This document shows positions 1 through 6,799 of a stretch of DNA of 16,814 nucleotides, in pieces. Location of the stretch: positions 1 through 16,814 of the forward strand of contig CALRCC010000008.1 of assembly GCA_943354465.1 (NCBI GenBank), written 5' to 3'. Under the pieces are notes generated by a model. That model did not search any database. It was not told the origin of the DNA and saw only the letters and a list, made by a program, of their open reading frames with translations. Source of the DNA: Candidatus Ryanbacteria bacterium (GTDB lineage Bacteria; Patescibacteriota; Minisyncoccia; Ryanbacterales; GWA2-47-10b). Both the position numbers and the translations under genes were made by a program. Numbering within the stretch: position 1 is the stretch's first letter; each line of letters opens with the position of its first letter.

Positions 1-18
1 GTGACGAAATACTTATGG

Positions 19-47
19 TTGTAAAATAAATATTCAAACGATATAAC
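19..47 (+). promoter_or_regulatory. Candidate yebC promoter
   Basis: The sequence shows TTGTAA at 19-24, a 17-base spacer and TATAAC at 42-47, close to a sigma-70 type promoter. Transcription would start near 54, about seven bases before the yebC ATG at 61. No Shine-Dalgarno sequence is visible in that short leader. Confidence 0.6.
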
Positions 48-60
48 ATAGTCAAACAAT

Positions 61-606
61 ATGTCAGGACATAATAAATGGGCGCAAATAAAAAGGCAGA
101 AAGCCGTTACTGATGGCAAAAGAAGTAAGATGTTTGGTAAAATTGCGCGCATTATCGGTATCGCTGCGCGAGATAAGGGGCCAGATCCAAGTACAAATAT
201 TTCTCTCAAATCGGCGATACAAAAGGCGCGAGAAATCAACATGCCACAAGACAATATTGATCGTGCTATTAAAAAAGGTGCTGGTGGAGATGAGGGCACC
301 GCACTACAAGAATTTGTATACGAAGCATACGGCCCTGGCGGTGTAGCACTACTCATGACTGGGATTACTGATAATAATAATCGCACTTCAAACGAGATCA
401 AGCATCTCCTTTCCACACACAATGCAAAGTGGGCGAACCCTGGAAGTGTGCTGTGGGCATTTGAGAAAAAAGAGCATGAGTGGGATCCTCTAGACTACGG
501 GCTTATTGAAATCTCTCAGGCCGATACAGAGGCACTCTATAAACTCATGGACTCGCTCGATGAGCATGATGACATCCAAGAGATTTACGCCAACAATAAA
601 GAATAA
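61..606 (+). CDS. yebC: YebC/PmpR/TACO1-family protein, short form lacking the third domain
   Basis: This is a cytosolic YebC-family protein. Family members have been described as transcription regulators and as translation factors that help ribosomes through difficult motifs such as proline runs. The N-terminus MSGHNKWAQIKRQKA and the motif YEAYGPGG near residue 88 are diagnostic, followed by TDNNNRT near 103. The protein is 181 residues, against about 240-250 usually. The loss is internal: after the FEKK segment (about 134-137) the sequence passes almost directly to the conserved C-terminal stretch KLMDSLDEHDDIQEIYAN. About 60 residues, corresponding to most of domain 3, are absent. The reading frame is intact, so this looks like a compact form rather than a decayed gene. 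ATG is chosen because it matches the family N-terminus. ruvC follows after 4 bases, so the two are probably cotranscribed. Confidence 0.93.
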   Translation: MSGHNKWAQIKRQKAVTDGKRSKMFGKIARIIGIAARDKGPDPSTNISLKSAIQKAREINMPQDNIDRAIKKGAGGDEGTALQEFVYEAYGPGGVALLMTGITDNNNRTSNEIKHLLSTHNAKWANPGSVLWAFEKKEHEWDPLDYGLIEISQADTEALYKLMDSLDEHDDIQEIYANNKE

Positions 607-610
607 CGAG

Positions 611-1072
611 ATGAGAATCCTAGGCATTGATCCCGGTATTGAAAGGATTGGGTGGGGCGCGGTTGATACCGTGGGGTCTGTCTCCACATATTACGATTGC
701 GGACTCATCACGACTTCGCGAACGCTGTCGCACCAAAAACGGCTAGAGGTGCTTGCTGGCGAGCTTGATATTATTATCAAAAAGACAAAGCCAGAATGCG
801 CGGTTGTAGAGCGTCTTTTTTTTGCAAAAAATAAAAAAACAGCTCTAGCTGTAGCAGAAGCTAGAGGTGCGATCATGCTCACACTGTCTACTTCCAATGT
901 ACCAACGCGTGAGTTTACTCCGATGGAAGTAAAAATGGCCGTTACTGGCAATGGGCGCGCCGAAAAAAAACAAGTTGCTTGGATGGTGCACAATATCCTA
1001 AAGATACCGACGGACATAAAATCTGACGACACCCTTGACGCGCTGGCCCTCTGCCTTATGATAACTAAATAA
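611..1072 (+). CDS. ruvC: Crossover junction endodeoxyribonuclease RuvC
   Basis: RuvC is the Holliday-junction resolvase that cuts symmetrically in the RuvABC pathway of recombinational repair. The 153-residue product has the RNase H-like fold signature. The four expected metal-binding acids are present: D7 in ILGIDPG, E67 in VVERLFF, and D140 and D143 in DDTLDALA. The segments FFAKNKKTALAVAEARGA and EVKMAVTGNGRAEKKQV also match the family. The frame stays open upstream to 506, but that part lies inside yebC and is not RuvC-like. The ATG at 611, four bases after the yebC stop, gives the family N-terminus. Only a weak purine stretch (AACGAG) precedes it, so translation may be coupled to yebC. 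yebC next to ruvC is a common bacterial arrangement. ruvA and ruvB are not in the window. Confidence 0.95.
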   Translation: MRILGIDPGIERIGWGAVDTVGSVSTYYDCGLITTSRTLSHQKRLEVLAGELDIIIKKTKPECAVVERLFFAKNKKTALAVAEARGAIMLTLSTSNVPTREFTPMEVKMAVTGNGRAEKKQVAWMVHNILKIPTDIKSDDTLDALALCLMITK

Positions 1073-1180
1073 TGTTATCCACAGACACCAGTATTGCCCT
1101 TTTCCCCAGCTCTCGGTATGTTCTTGGTATTAGATAACATAAGGTCGTAAATACTAGCTATAAACTAAATATTTTAGCGC
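1073..1180 (+). promoter_or_regulatory. ruvC downstream spacer with one perfect DnaA box
   Basis: This spacer follows ruvC directly. It contains TTATCCACA at 1075-1083, an exact match to the DnaA-box consensus TTATNCACA. A possible -10 element TATAAA lies at 1159-1164, 16 bases before the acidic ORF, but no convincing -35 is visible. The DnaA box may be a regulatory or titration site, or chance. No tRNA or other RNA gene is apparent. Confidence 0.4.
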
Positions 1181-1312
1181 ATGACACTACACTCACAAAT
1201 CACTGCATCTGAAGAAGAAGATGACTTTGATGATGCCGATGAGCTCGATGAAGAGTCTGATGATGAGAATACAGATGACGAAGACGATACTTTTGAAGAA
1301 GGGGGCATGTGA
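1181..1312 (+). CDS. Unrecognised very acidic 43-residue ORF
   Basis: An ATG-TGA frame encodes 43 residues, 22 of them Asp or Glu and none Lys or Arg (one His). The sequence begins MTLHSQITASEEEDDFDDAD and ends TFEEGGM. It has no signal peptide or membrane segment, and would be strongly negatively charged and probably disordered. I do not recognise a family. Arguments for a real gene are its position just after a possible -10 box (TATAAA, 1159-1164), an uninterrupted frame filling most of an otherwise empty spacer, and a terminator whose stem begins six bases after the stop codon. Argument against is its low complexity: GAN repeats give acidic codons easily. Possible roles, all inference, are an acidic binder of basic partners or a short ORF whose translation affects the terminator. 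Confidence 0.5.
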   Translation: MTLHSQITASEEEDDFDDADELDEESDDENTDDEDDTFEEGGM

Positions 1313-1318
1313 CCCCGT

Positions 1319-1351
1319 CACCCCCTCGCTTTAGCGTGGGGGTGTTTTCTT
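1319..1351 (+). terminator. Intrinsic terminator after the acidic ORF
   Basis: The arm CACCCCCTCGC (1319-1329), the loop TTTA (1330-1333) and the arm GCGTGGGGGTG (1334-1344) pair over ten positions with a single T-T mismatch. TTTTCTT (1345-1351) follows. This is a classical Rho-independent terminator closing the yebC-ruvC-acidic ORF unit. Its T-tract overlaps the -35 element of the next promoter. Confidence 0.85.
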
Positions 1352-1378
1352 GAAAATTAACGCCATATATGGTATAAA
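1350..1378 (+). promoter_or_regulatory. Promoter of the penicillin-binding protein gene
   Basis: TTGAAA at 1350-1355, a 17-base spacer and TATAAA at 1373-1378 form a near-consensus sigma-70 promoter. The expected start point, seven bases after the -10, is position 1385. That is the first base of the GTG start codon, so a leaderless transcript is predicted. Confidence 0.7.
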
Positions 1379-1384
1379 AATAGT

Positions 1385-3859
1385 GTGATTTTTCGCTCCT
1401 TGCGGAAGAAATATAAGGGTCGTTTATTTTTTCGCGCCTTAGCCGTCATGGCTGTAGGCGTGCTTCTTTTTATACTTGCCAGCATACTTCTTTTCGTTTT
1501 TATTAAAGTGCCAACTCTTGAAGATTTCAGAGAACGCAAAATAGTCGAATCAACAAAAATCTATGATCGCACAGGCAAAGTGCTTTTGTGGGAAGTACAT
1601 GGTGAAGAGCGTCGCACCGTAGTCCCGTTTGAAGATATATCCATCAATGTAAAAAATGCGACGATAGCGATTGAGGACTCAAATTTTTACTCACATCACG
1701 GCATCAGCCCTACGTCACTCTTTCGAGTCGTATTTCTCAACCTTTTTTATGGCAAACAGGTAGGTAGTGGCGGGTCTACGATCACGCAACAGCTTGTAAA
1801 AAATACATTGCTTACGCGTGAACAGACAATGATTCGCAAGGTAAAAGAAATTATAATAGCGATAAAGCTTGAATCTGCGTATTCGAAAGATGATATTCTC
1901 AACCTGTATCTAAACGAGATACCATACGGATCAAATACCTACGGCATAGAATCTGCTTCGCAACATTTTTTTGGCATATCGGCGTCTAATGTATCACTGG
2001 CACAGGCGGCATATCTGTCCGCCCTACCACAGGCGCCTACTCGCTATTCGCCATACGGCAATAATCGCAAAGACTTGGATTCACGCAAAGACCTTGTGCT
2101 TGAGCGTATGCGCACATTGAACTACATCACGACTGAAGAATATGAAGGCGCAAAAAAAGAAAAAGTTATATTTATACCTCAACGGCGGCAGGGCCTTTTG
2201 GCCCCGCATTTTGTGATGTATGTCAGAGAAATGCTAAATGAAAAATACGGTGAAGACGTAGTTGAGCAAGGGGGTCTGGAGATTATAACTACGCTTGACG
2301 CAGGATTGCAATTACGCGCAGAAGAGATCATAGCGAGGCGCTCACCAGATATGCAGAAGAGCTTCAATGCTTCAAATATTGCCCTAACTGCGCTAGACCC
2401 TAAAACTGGGCATATATTAGTAATGGTTGGATCGCGCGATTATTTTGATGTAAATAATGATGGAAATTTCAATGTGGCTCTGGCTCATCGCCAGCCAGGA
2501 TCTACATTTAAACCCATCGTTTACGCAACTGCATTTAAAAAAGGATACACTCCGGAAACTGTTGTATTTGATCTTGAGACAAATTTTGCCGCTGCAGGAG
2601 ATGCATATATACCGCAAAATTATGATGATAAATTTCGCGGTCCAGTTACCCTTCGCGACGCATTAGCGCAATCACTCAATGTCCCAGCCGTAAAAACTCT
2701 TTACTTGGCTGGTATTAGCGACTCAATCAATACAGCTCGCGACTTTGGTATCACGACGCTTACAAACCAAAACCGCTACGGGCTCACTTTAGTGCTTGGT
2801 GGAGGAGAGGTATCTCTATTAGAACTTACATCGGCATATGGAGTATTTGCCAATCAGGGAGTTAAGGCCAATCATCACCCGATTATCCAAGTCAAAGATA
2901 AAAATGGGAATATATTAGAAGAAGAGTCTGTACGCTCGGAAATTGTCATCGATACAAATATAACAAATATGATTTCGAGTATATTGTCTGATAATAACGC
3001 GCGCACGCCGACATTTGGTGCAAGATCCCCTCTATATTTTGGCAACGAGTCTGTCGCCGTAAAAACAGGTACTACAAATGATTACCGCGATGTATGGACG
3101 ATTGGCTATAGCCCAAATATTGTAGTAGGTGCATGGGCTGGAAATAATAATAATTCTTCAATGACAAAAAATGTTGCTGGGTTTATTATCGCCCCTTTGT
3201 GGCGCGAATTTATGGATACGGCTCTCTTACAGACAGAAAAGGCATCATTCACGCCACCACAACCATCAACAGCAAAAAAACCAGTACTACGCGGTATATG
3301 GAAAGGGTCTAACTCTTATGACATTGATAAAATATCTGGAAACCTTGCAACACCATTTACACCACAAGATCAGCGTGAGGAAAGAGTTACTCAAGCAGTT
3401 CACTCTATTCTTTACTGGGTACAAAAAGACAATCCTGATGGTCCAATACCTACAAATCCAGCTAACGACTCACAATTTTCACTTTGGGAAGGTCCAGTGC
3501 GTGCGTGGGCAGAAAAAAATGGATATAAAGACGGAGATACTTCCAACAAACCGTCAACATACGATATATCTCATTCCCCTGAAAATTGGCCCGTCATCAC
3601 ATTTCCACCCAGTGAAGATAAAAAAATATTTAACTACGGAGATAAAATTGTGTTCAATCCAATAATTACAGGGCGCTATTCAATCATTGGTACAGAAATC
3701 TTTGTTGACGGAGAGTTTATACGATCGGAAAAATGGGCTACTCAAAATATTGAAATTAGTGACTTTGAGGCTGGAAAACATATATTAAAGCTAAAAGTAT
3801 ACGATGCTATCGGCAACAAACAAGAGCGCGAAATATCATTTATTGTCTCGGCCCCTTAA
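1385..3859 (+). CDS. Class A penicillin-binding protein (transglycosylase/transpeptidase)
   Basis: This bifunctional peptidoglycan synthase polymerises lipid II glycan strands and cross-links the stem peptides outside the membrane. The 824-residue product has a basic N-terminus and one membrane helix at about 17-40. A GT51 glycosyltransferase domain follows, with catalytic E97 in IAIEDSNFYSHHG, the GSGGSTITQQLVKN motif at 127-140 and E178 in LNEIPYG. The transpeptidase domain has S373 and K376 in GSTFKP, the SLN triad at 430-432 and KTG at 560-562. All catalytic motifs are therefore intact. Residues from about 740 to the end look like a C-terminal Ig-like beta domain, as found on some class A enzymes. 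The GTG start is chosen because the hydrophobic anchor follows and a strong promoter ends six bases earlier. The last 20 bases overlap the convergent DUF721 gene, and no terminator is visible there. Confidence 0.95.
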   Translation: MIFRSLRKKYKGRLFFRALAVMAVGVLLFILASILLFVFIKVPTLEDFRERKIVESTKIYDRTGKVLLWEVHGEERRTVVPFEDISINVKNATIAIEDSNFYSHHGISPTSLFRVVFLNLFYGKQVGSGGSTITQQLVKNTLLTREQTMIRKVKEIIIAIKLESAYSKDDILNLYLNEIPYGSNTYGIESASQHFFGISASNVSLAQAAYLSALPQAPTRYSPYGNNRKDLDSRKDLVLERMRTLNYITTEEYEGAKKEKVIFIPQRRQGLLAPHFVMYVREMLNEKYGEDVVEQGGLEIITTLDAGLQLRAEEIIARRSPDMQKSFNASNIALTALDPKTGHILVMVGSRDYFDVNNDGNFNVALAHRQPGSTFKPIVYATAFKKGYTPETVVFDLETNFAAAGDAYIPQNYDDKFRGPVTLRDALAQSLNVPAVKTLYLAGISDSINTARDFGITTLTNQNRYGLTLVLGGGEVSLLELTSAYGVFANQGVKANHHPIIQVKDKNGNILEEESVRSEIVIDTNITNMISSILSDNNARTPTFGARSPLYFGNESVAVKTGTTNDYRDVWTIGYSPNIVVGAWAGNNNNSSMTKNVAGFIIAPLWREFMDTALLQTEKASFTPPQPSTAKKPVLRGIWKGSNSYDIDKISGNLATPFTPQDQREERVTQAVHSILYWVQKDNPDGPIPTNPANDSQFSLWEGPVRAWAEKNGYKDGDTSNKPSTYDISHSPENWPVITFPPSEDKKIFNYGDKIVFNPIITGRYSIIGTEIFVDGEFIRSEKWATQNIEISDFEAGKHILKLKVYDAIGNKQEREISFIVSAP

Positions 3860-4139
3860 ACGACACACTTTTTATACCGCACTGCTGTATACTATCGCGT
3901 AGCTTATCCAAGATATAATCTTGGCGCTGATGTATGTAATGTTTTAAAATCGCAGATTCTGTAAAAACTACTATCACATCATCTCTACATTCAATTTTAT
4001 ATTGTCCATCATATCCGACAAGGACCGAGCTCATAGCAGTCATGACAGTATCATTTGATCGTTTTCGTGTAAGTTCGTGCGATCTATCAATTCTAGAAAA
4101 CGCGTCTGGCAATAACGCCAATATACGATTAAAGCTCAT
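3840..4139 (-). CDS. DUF721 / DciA-like protein (probable replicative helicase loader)
   Basis: The 99-residue product resembles the DUF721 family, whose founding member DciA helps load the replicative helicase DnaB in bacteria lacking DnaC/DnaI loaders. The recognisable part is the C-terminal half: a hydrophobic strand (DDVIVVFTESA, about 53-63), then a helix with ILKHYIHQRQDYILDKL, and a final strand KSVSF. This resembles the KH-like fold reported for DciA. The N-terminal half (ILALLPDAFSRI and a basic stretch) is less characteristic. The ATG overlaps the dnaN TGA as ATGA, so translation is probably coupled to the clamp. DUF721 genes also sit near dnaN/recF in other bacteria, for example actinobacteria. 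The assignment is moderately secure; a divergent unrelated small protein is possible. Confidence 0.6.
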   Translation of the reverse strand: MSFNRILALLPDAFSRIDRSHELTRKRSNDTVMTAMSSVLVGYDGQYKIECRDDVIVVFTESAILKHYIHQRQDYILDKLRDSIQQCGIKSVSFKGPRQ

Positions 4140-5251
4140 GCAGTACCCTTCATTGGCATAACAATGTGTAAAGACCCTTCTCGTCCAGACGGCTTTATTA
4201 AAAGTGGTTGTGATTCAGAGTTAAACCCAAAAAACAACTTTTCTTCACTGTATGCCTCTACCCCCTGTAGTAAATACTGAAAATTAAATACCGTTGATAG
4301 ATCATCTCCATCAAATTCGCACTTCATAATACCCTTATAAGCTCCCTGATTGTTCTTGCTCTCAATGGTTATAGATTTTTCTTTTACATTTACAGCAAAA
4401 GACACACTATTTAATTTATTGGCGAAGATGCTTGCTCGGCGCAGTTGAGTTACTACCTCCTGCCTCACTAAAGTTCCATGTGTTTTAAAGTTTCTGGGGA
4501 TAATCTGTTTATAATCTGGGAAATTCCCCTCAATAAGCCGTGAATAAAGTGTTATATCTCCAAGTTTGAATATACATTCTCCCTTTCCTATTAAAAACTC
4601 TATATTTTCACTACTACTCTGATCAGCAAGTCTTATTATCTCTTCAAATGTACGTGACGGTATTAAAAATGACTCTCTTTGATTTTTTGTTGATAACGAC
4701 TGTAATTTTATACTCTCCTCACTAAGACGAAAACTATCAGTAGAGGCTACTAATAACGTTTCTTTCTCCAAAACTACAAAAATACTTGCCAATTCTTGCT
4801 TTATAGAGCTCTTTGATACAGATACAAGAATTCTTTGAAAAAATTGAGAAATATCTTTTTTATATGCAGACGCTTTATATAGATCCTTTACTATTGGAAA
4901 TGGTGGAAAATCTTCTTGCTGATATCCTTTTATATTTGTTTCCTGTCCCTGCACCGTCAATATCACATCTGTACCAGAACTATCAATAATTATTTTTTCG
5001 TCTTTTGGTAGTGTTGATATATACGAAAGTAATTGTTTTGATGGTATAACAACGCTTCCCTGTTCACTCACTGTACATCTTACTGTCGTTTGAATACCTA
5101 TCTCTAGATTTGTACCCATAATACGCAAAAAACCACTATCAGTTGCTATAAAAAATGATCCTAATATAGGAAGAGTTAAGTCTTTGCTAGTTGCTCTCTC
5201 AACTATACTAAGAGCTTTTTTTAAATTATCAGCAATAATTATGCACTTCAT
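4136..5251 (-). CDS. dnaN: DNA polymerase III subunit beta (sliding clamp)
   Basis: The clamp dimer encircles DNA and tethers the replicative polymerase and other clamp-binding proteins. The 371-residue length is normal for three tandem clamp folds. The N-terminus is typical: MKCIIIADNLKKALSIVER, then LPILGSFFI near 28. GSVVIPSKQLLSYISTLP follows at about 65. A segment like LIEGNFPDYKQIIP near 237 matches the third-domain signature, and the C-terminus HIVMPMK matches the usual VVMPMR end. It lies downstream of dnaA in the same direction, separated by the candidate origin, and overlaps the DUF721 gene by four bases. A candidate -10 (TATTAT) lies just before the ATG, which would leave a leader of about four bases. 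The stop codon is TGA. Confidence 0.96.
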   Translation of the reverse strand: MKCIIIADNLKKALSIVERATSKDLTLPILGSFFIATDSGFLRIMGTNLEIGIQTTVRCTVSEQGSVVIPSKQLLSYISTLPKDEKIIIDSSGTDVILTVQGQETNIKGYQQEDFPPFPIVKDLYKASAYKKDISQFFQRILVSVSKSSIKQELASIFVVLEKETLLVASTDSFRLSEESIKLQSLSTKNQRESFLIPSRTFEEIIRLADQSSSENIEFLIGKGECIFKLGDITLYSRLIEGNFPDYKQIIPRNFKTHGTLVRQEVVTQLRRASIFANKLNSVSFAVNVKEKSITIESKNNQGAYKGIMKCEFDGDDLSTVFNFQYLLQGVEAYSEEKLFFGFNSESQPLLIKPSGREGSLHIVMPMKGTA

Positions 5252-5261
5252 ACCGGATTCT

Positions 5262-5267
5262 ATAATA
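5262..5267 (-). promoter_or_regulatory. Candidate dnaN -10 element
   Basis: On the minus strand TATTAT reads from 5267 to 5262. Transcription starting seven bases after it would begin near 5255, four bases before the dnaN ATG. No good -35 is visible. A second possible -10 (TATAAA, 5339 to 5334) lies in each copy of the upstream direct repeat (second copy 5389 to 5384), so more than one promoter is possible. Confidence 0.4.
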
Positions 5268-5318
5268 GATTAAATTTAATATTATTTATTTTAGTAGTTG
5301 TTATTGTACGCGGGATAA

Positions 5319-5327
5319 TGTGTATAA
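5319..5327 (-). promoter_or_regulatory. Perfect DnaA box (TTATACACA)
   Basis: The minus strand reads TTATACACA, which fits the DnaA-box consensus TTATNCACA exactly. It is the strongest box in the dnaA-dnaN spacer and directly precedes the GC patch and the AT-rich tract, the expected place for the box that positions DnaA for strand opening. Confidence 0.65.
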
Positions 5328-5330
5328 ACT

Positions 5331-5394
5331 ATTTTTATATTGTGAAATAACGATAATTGTATCTTTTGTTGTTTCAAAACATTTTTATATTGTG
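5331..5394. repeat. 14-base direct repeat ATTTTTATATTGTG, two copies
   Basis: ATTTTTATATTGTG occurs at 5331-5344 and again at 5381-5394, exactly 50 bases apart start to start, inside the candidate origin. On the minus strand each copy reads CACAATATAAAAAT and contains a -10-like TATAAA. The copies could be protein-binding iterons or duplicated promoter elements of dnaN. Confidence 0.7.
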
Positions 5395-5434
5395 TGCGTA
5401 ACTCGTGGATAGAATCATAAAATAAAAATTATTT

Positions 5435-6799
5435 TTAGCTTTCGTACATTTTTCCACGGATTTGTTTGATTTCTTCCACAAGTTTTGAGTCCTTTTTCAA
5501 CTCACCAGAAATTTTTTCATACGCGTGAAGCGCCGTTGTATGATCGCGCCCACCAAGTTTTTGTCCTATAAACGGATATGATCCGTGAAAATCTTCGCGC
5601 AAAAGATACATGGCGATTTGGCGAGGCTTCACAATTTCACGACGTCGTGAGCGCTCAAATAGCCCACCATCTACAAGGTCATAATATTGCGTGACAGCAT
5701 TAATGATCTGAGAAGGCGTCGCTATTCGTTTTGTGGTCTTTGTGAGTTGCTCAAGCGATATTTTGGCCTCTTCCAGGGTAATAGGGCGACCCTTAAGCTT
5801 TGATTTGGCAAGAACGATATTTAGAGCTCCCTCAAGCTCGCGAATATTTTTTTGTATTGTAAGTGCTATGTATTCAAGGACTTCGTCTGCCACTATCGGT
5901 TCTTTGGCCCCCTGCTTGAGCTTAAGGATGGCAAGACGCGCCTCGTATTCTGGCTCACTGATATCTGCAGTAAGGCCGGCTTCGAGTCGTGAGCGCAATC
6001 GCTCTTCAAGATTTTGTATAGATTTTGGTGGCTTATCAGATGAAAAAATAATTTGTTTACCGTTTTCGTATAGAGAATTAAAAGTATGGAAGAATTCTTC
6101 TTCGCTTTTTGCTTTTCCAGCTATAAATTGAATATCGTCAATAATTAGAAGATCTACATTTCGATATTTTTCTTTGAAATTGTGTATCGGTTCTCGATTT
6201 TGTAGTACAGACACGAGCTCATTTACAAAACGTTCAGAAGTTATATATAAAACTTTAAAATTAGGATGATCTTTTTTTACTTTATTGCCGATTGCGTGTA
6301 GAAGATGTGTTTTTCCGAGCCCAACTCCCCCATACACAAAGAACGGATTATAAAGAGTGCCTAGGGTTTTAGTTATTGAAACGCCCGCCGCATGAGCAAA
6401 TTCATTAAAAGTACCTATAACAAATGATTCAAAAGTGTATTTTGGGTTAAGGTTTGTGTCTCTATCTACTGAAAATTCTTTAAATTCAAGCTGTTCTTCA
6501 AGGATTTCTTCTGGTTCAGGCTTCTTTTTGATAGGTGCAGACAGAGGAGCATTTGCTGATGATACTACGTAGCTTGCGTTGCGTATTTCCGGCATTGTAG
6601 ATCGCAGAGATTTTATTATATTTTTGTGGAATTTTTTTTCTAGCCATTCTTTAGCAAATGCATTTGGTACTGCTATGGTCGCGATGCCGTCGTCTATACC
6701 GTGAATAGATGTATGCTTGAACCAAGTAGCAAAATTTGCGCGAGAAACCTCAAACTCTATTTGTCCAAGCACTGATTTCCACAAGTCTTCTTGATCCAT
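5435..6799 (-). CDS. dnaA: Chromosomal replication initiator protein DnaA
   Basis: DnaA is the AAA+ ATPase that binds DnaA boxes, opens the origin and recruits the helicase. The 454-residue product has a domain I (about 1-80, starting MDQEDLWKSVLGQIE), a short linker domain II rich in Pro/Glu/Lys (about 81-115), and an AAA+ domain. Walker A is GGVGLGKTH (157-165) and Walker B is LLIIDD (217-222). The arginine-finger region is ERLRSRLEAGL near 266. Domain IV carries the DNA-binding signature GGRDHTTALH (416-425), which contacts the box. All key motifs are intact. It is divergent from rpmH and upstream of dnaN. A -10-like TATAGT (6813 to 6808 on the minus strand) would start the transcript about two bases before the ATG, and no Shine-Dalgarno is visible. 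Confidence 0.97.
   Translation of the reverse strand: MDQEDLWKSVLGQIEFEVSRANFATWFKHTSIHGIDDGIATIAVPNAFAKEWLEKKFHKNIIKSLRSTMPEIRNASYVVSSANAPLSAPIKKKPEPEEILEEQLEFKEFSVDRDTNLNPKYTFESFVIGTFNEFAHAAGVSITKTLGTLYNPFFVYGGVGLGKTHLLHAIGNKVKKDHPNFKVLYITSERFVNELVSVLQNREPIHNFKEKYRNVDLLIIDDIQFIAGKAKSEEEFFHTFNSLYENGKQIIFSSDKPPKSIQNLEERLRSRLEAGLTADISEPEYEARLAILKLKQGAKEPIVADEVLEYIALTIQKNIRELEGALNIVLAKSKLKGRPITLEEAKISLEQLTKTTKRIATPSQIINAVTQYYDLVDGGLFERSRRREIVKPRQIAMYLLREDFHGSYPFIGQKLGGRDHTTALHAYEKISGELKKDSKLVEEIKQIRGKMYES

Larger units (their letters stand above)
5252..5434 (-). other. oriC: Candidate chromosomal replication origin (oriC) between dnaA and dnaN
   Basis: The 183-base spacer is very AT-rich and lies between dnaA and dnaN, a classic origin position. 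Reading the minus strand it holds CTATCCACG (5412-5404, two mismatches to TTATNCACA), TTACGCACA (5401-5393, one mismatch), a perfect TTATACACA (5327-5319) and the box-like TTATCCCGC (5318-5310), all in the same orientation. After the last two come a GC patch (CCCGCG, 5314-5309), CTACTA (5297-5292) and an almost pure A/T tract (5292-5261). Box, GC patch, CTA triplets and AT tract in that order match the basal unwinding system described for Bacillus subtilis, where DnaA-trios pair as CTA on the box strand. Origin function is inferred. Confidence 0.65.

Noticed and set aside
61..606. yebC as a pseudogene because of its short length
   Set aside because: The missing part is internal and in frame, and both ends and the conserved motifs are intact.
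506..610. Upstream in-frame extension of ruvC by 35 codons
   Set aside because: It lies entirely within yebC in another frame, and RuvC families begin with the MRILGIDPG segment, so the ATG at 611 is the start.
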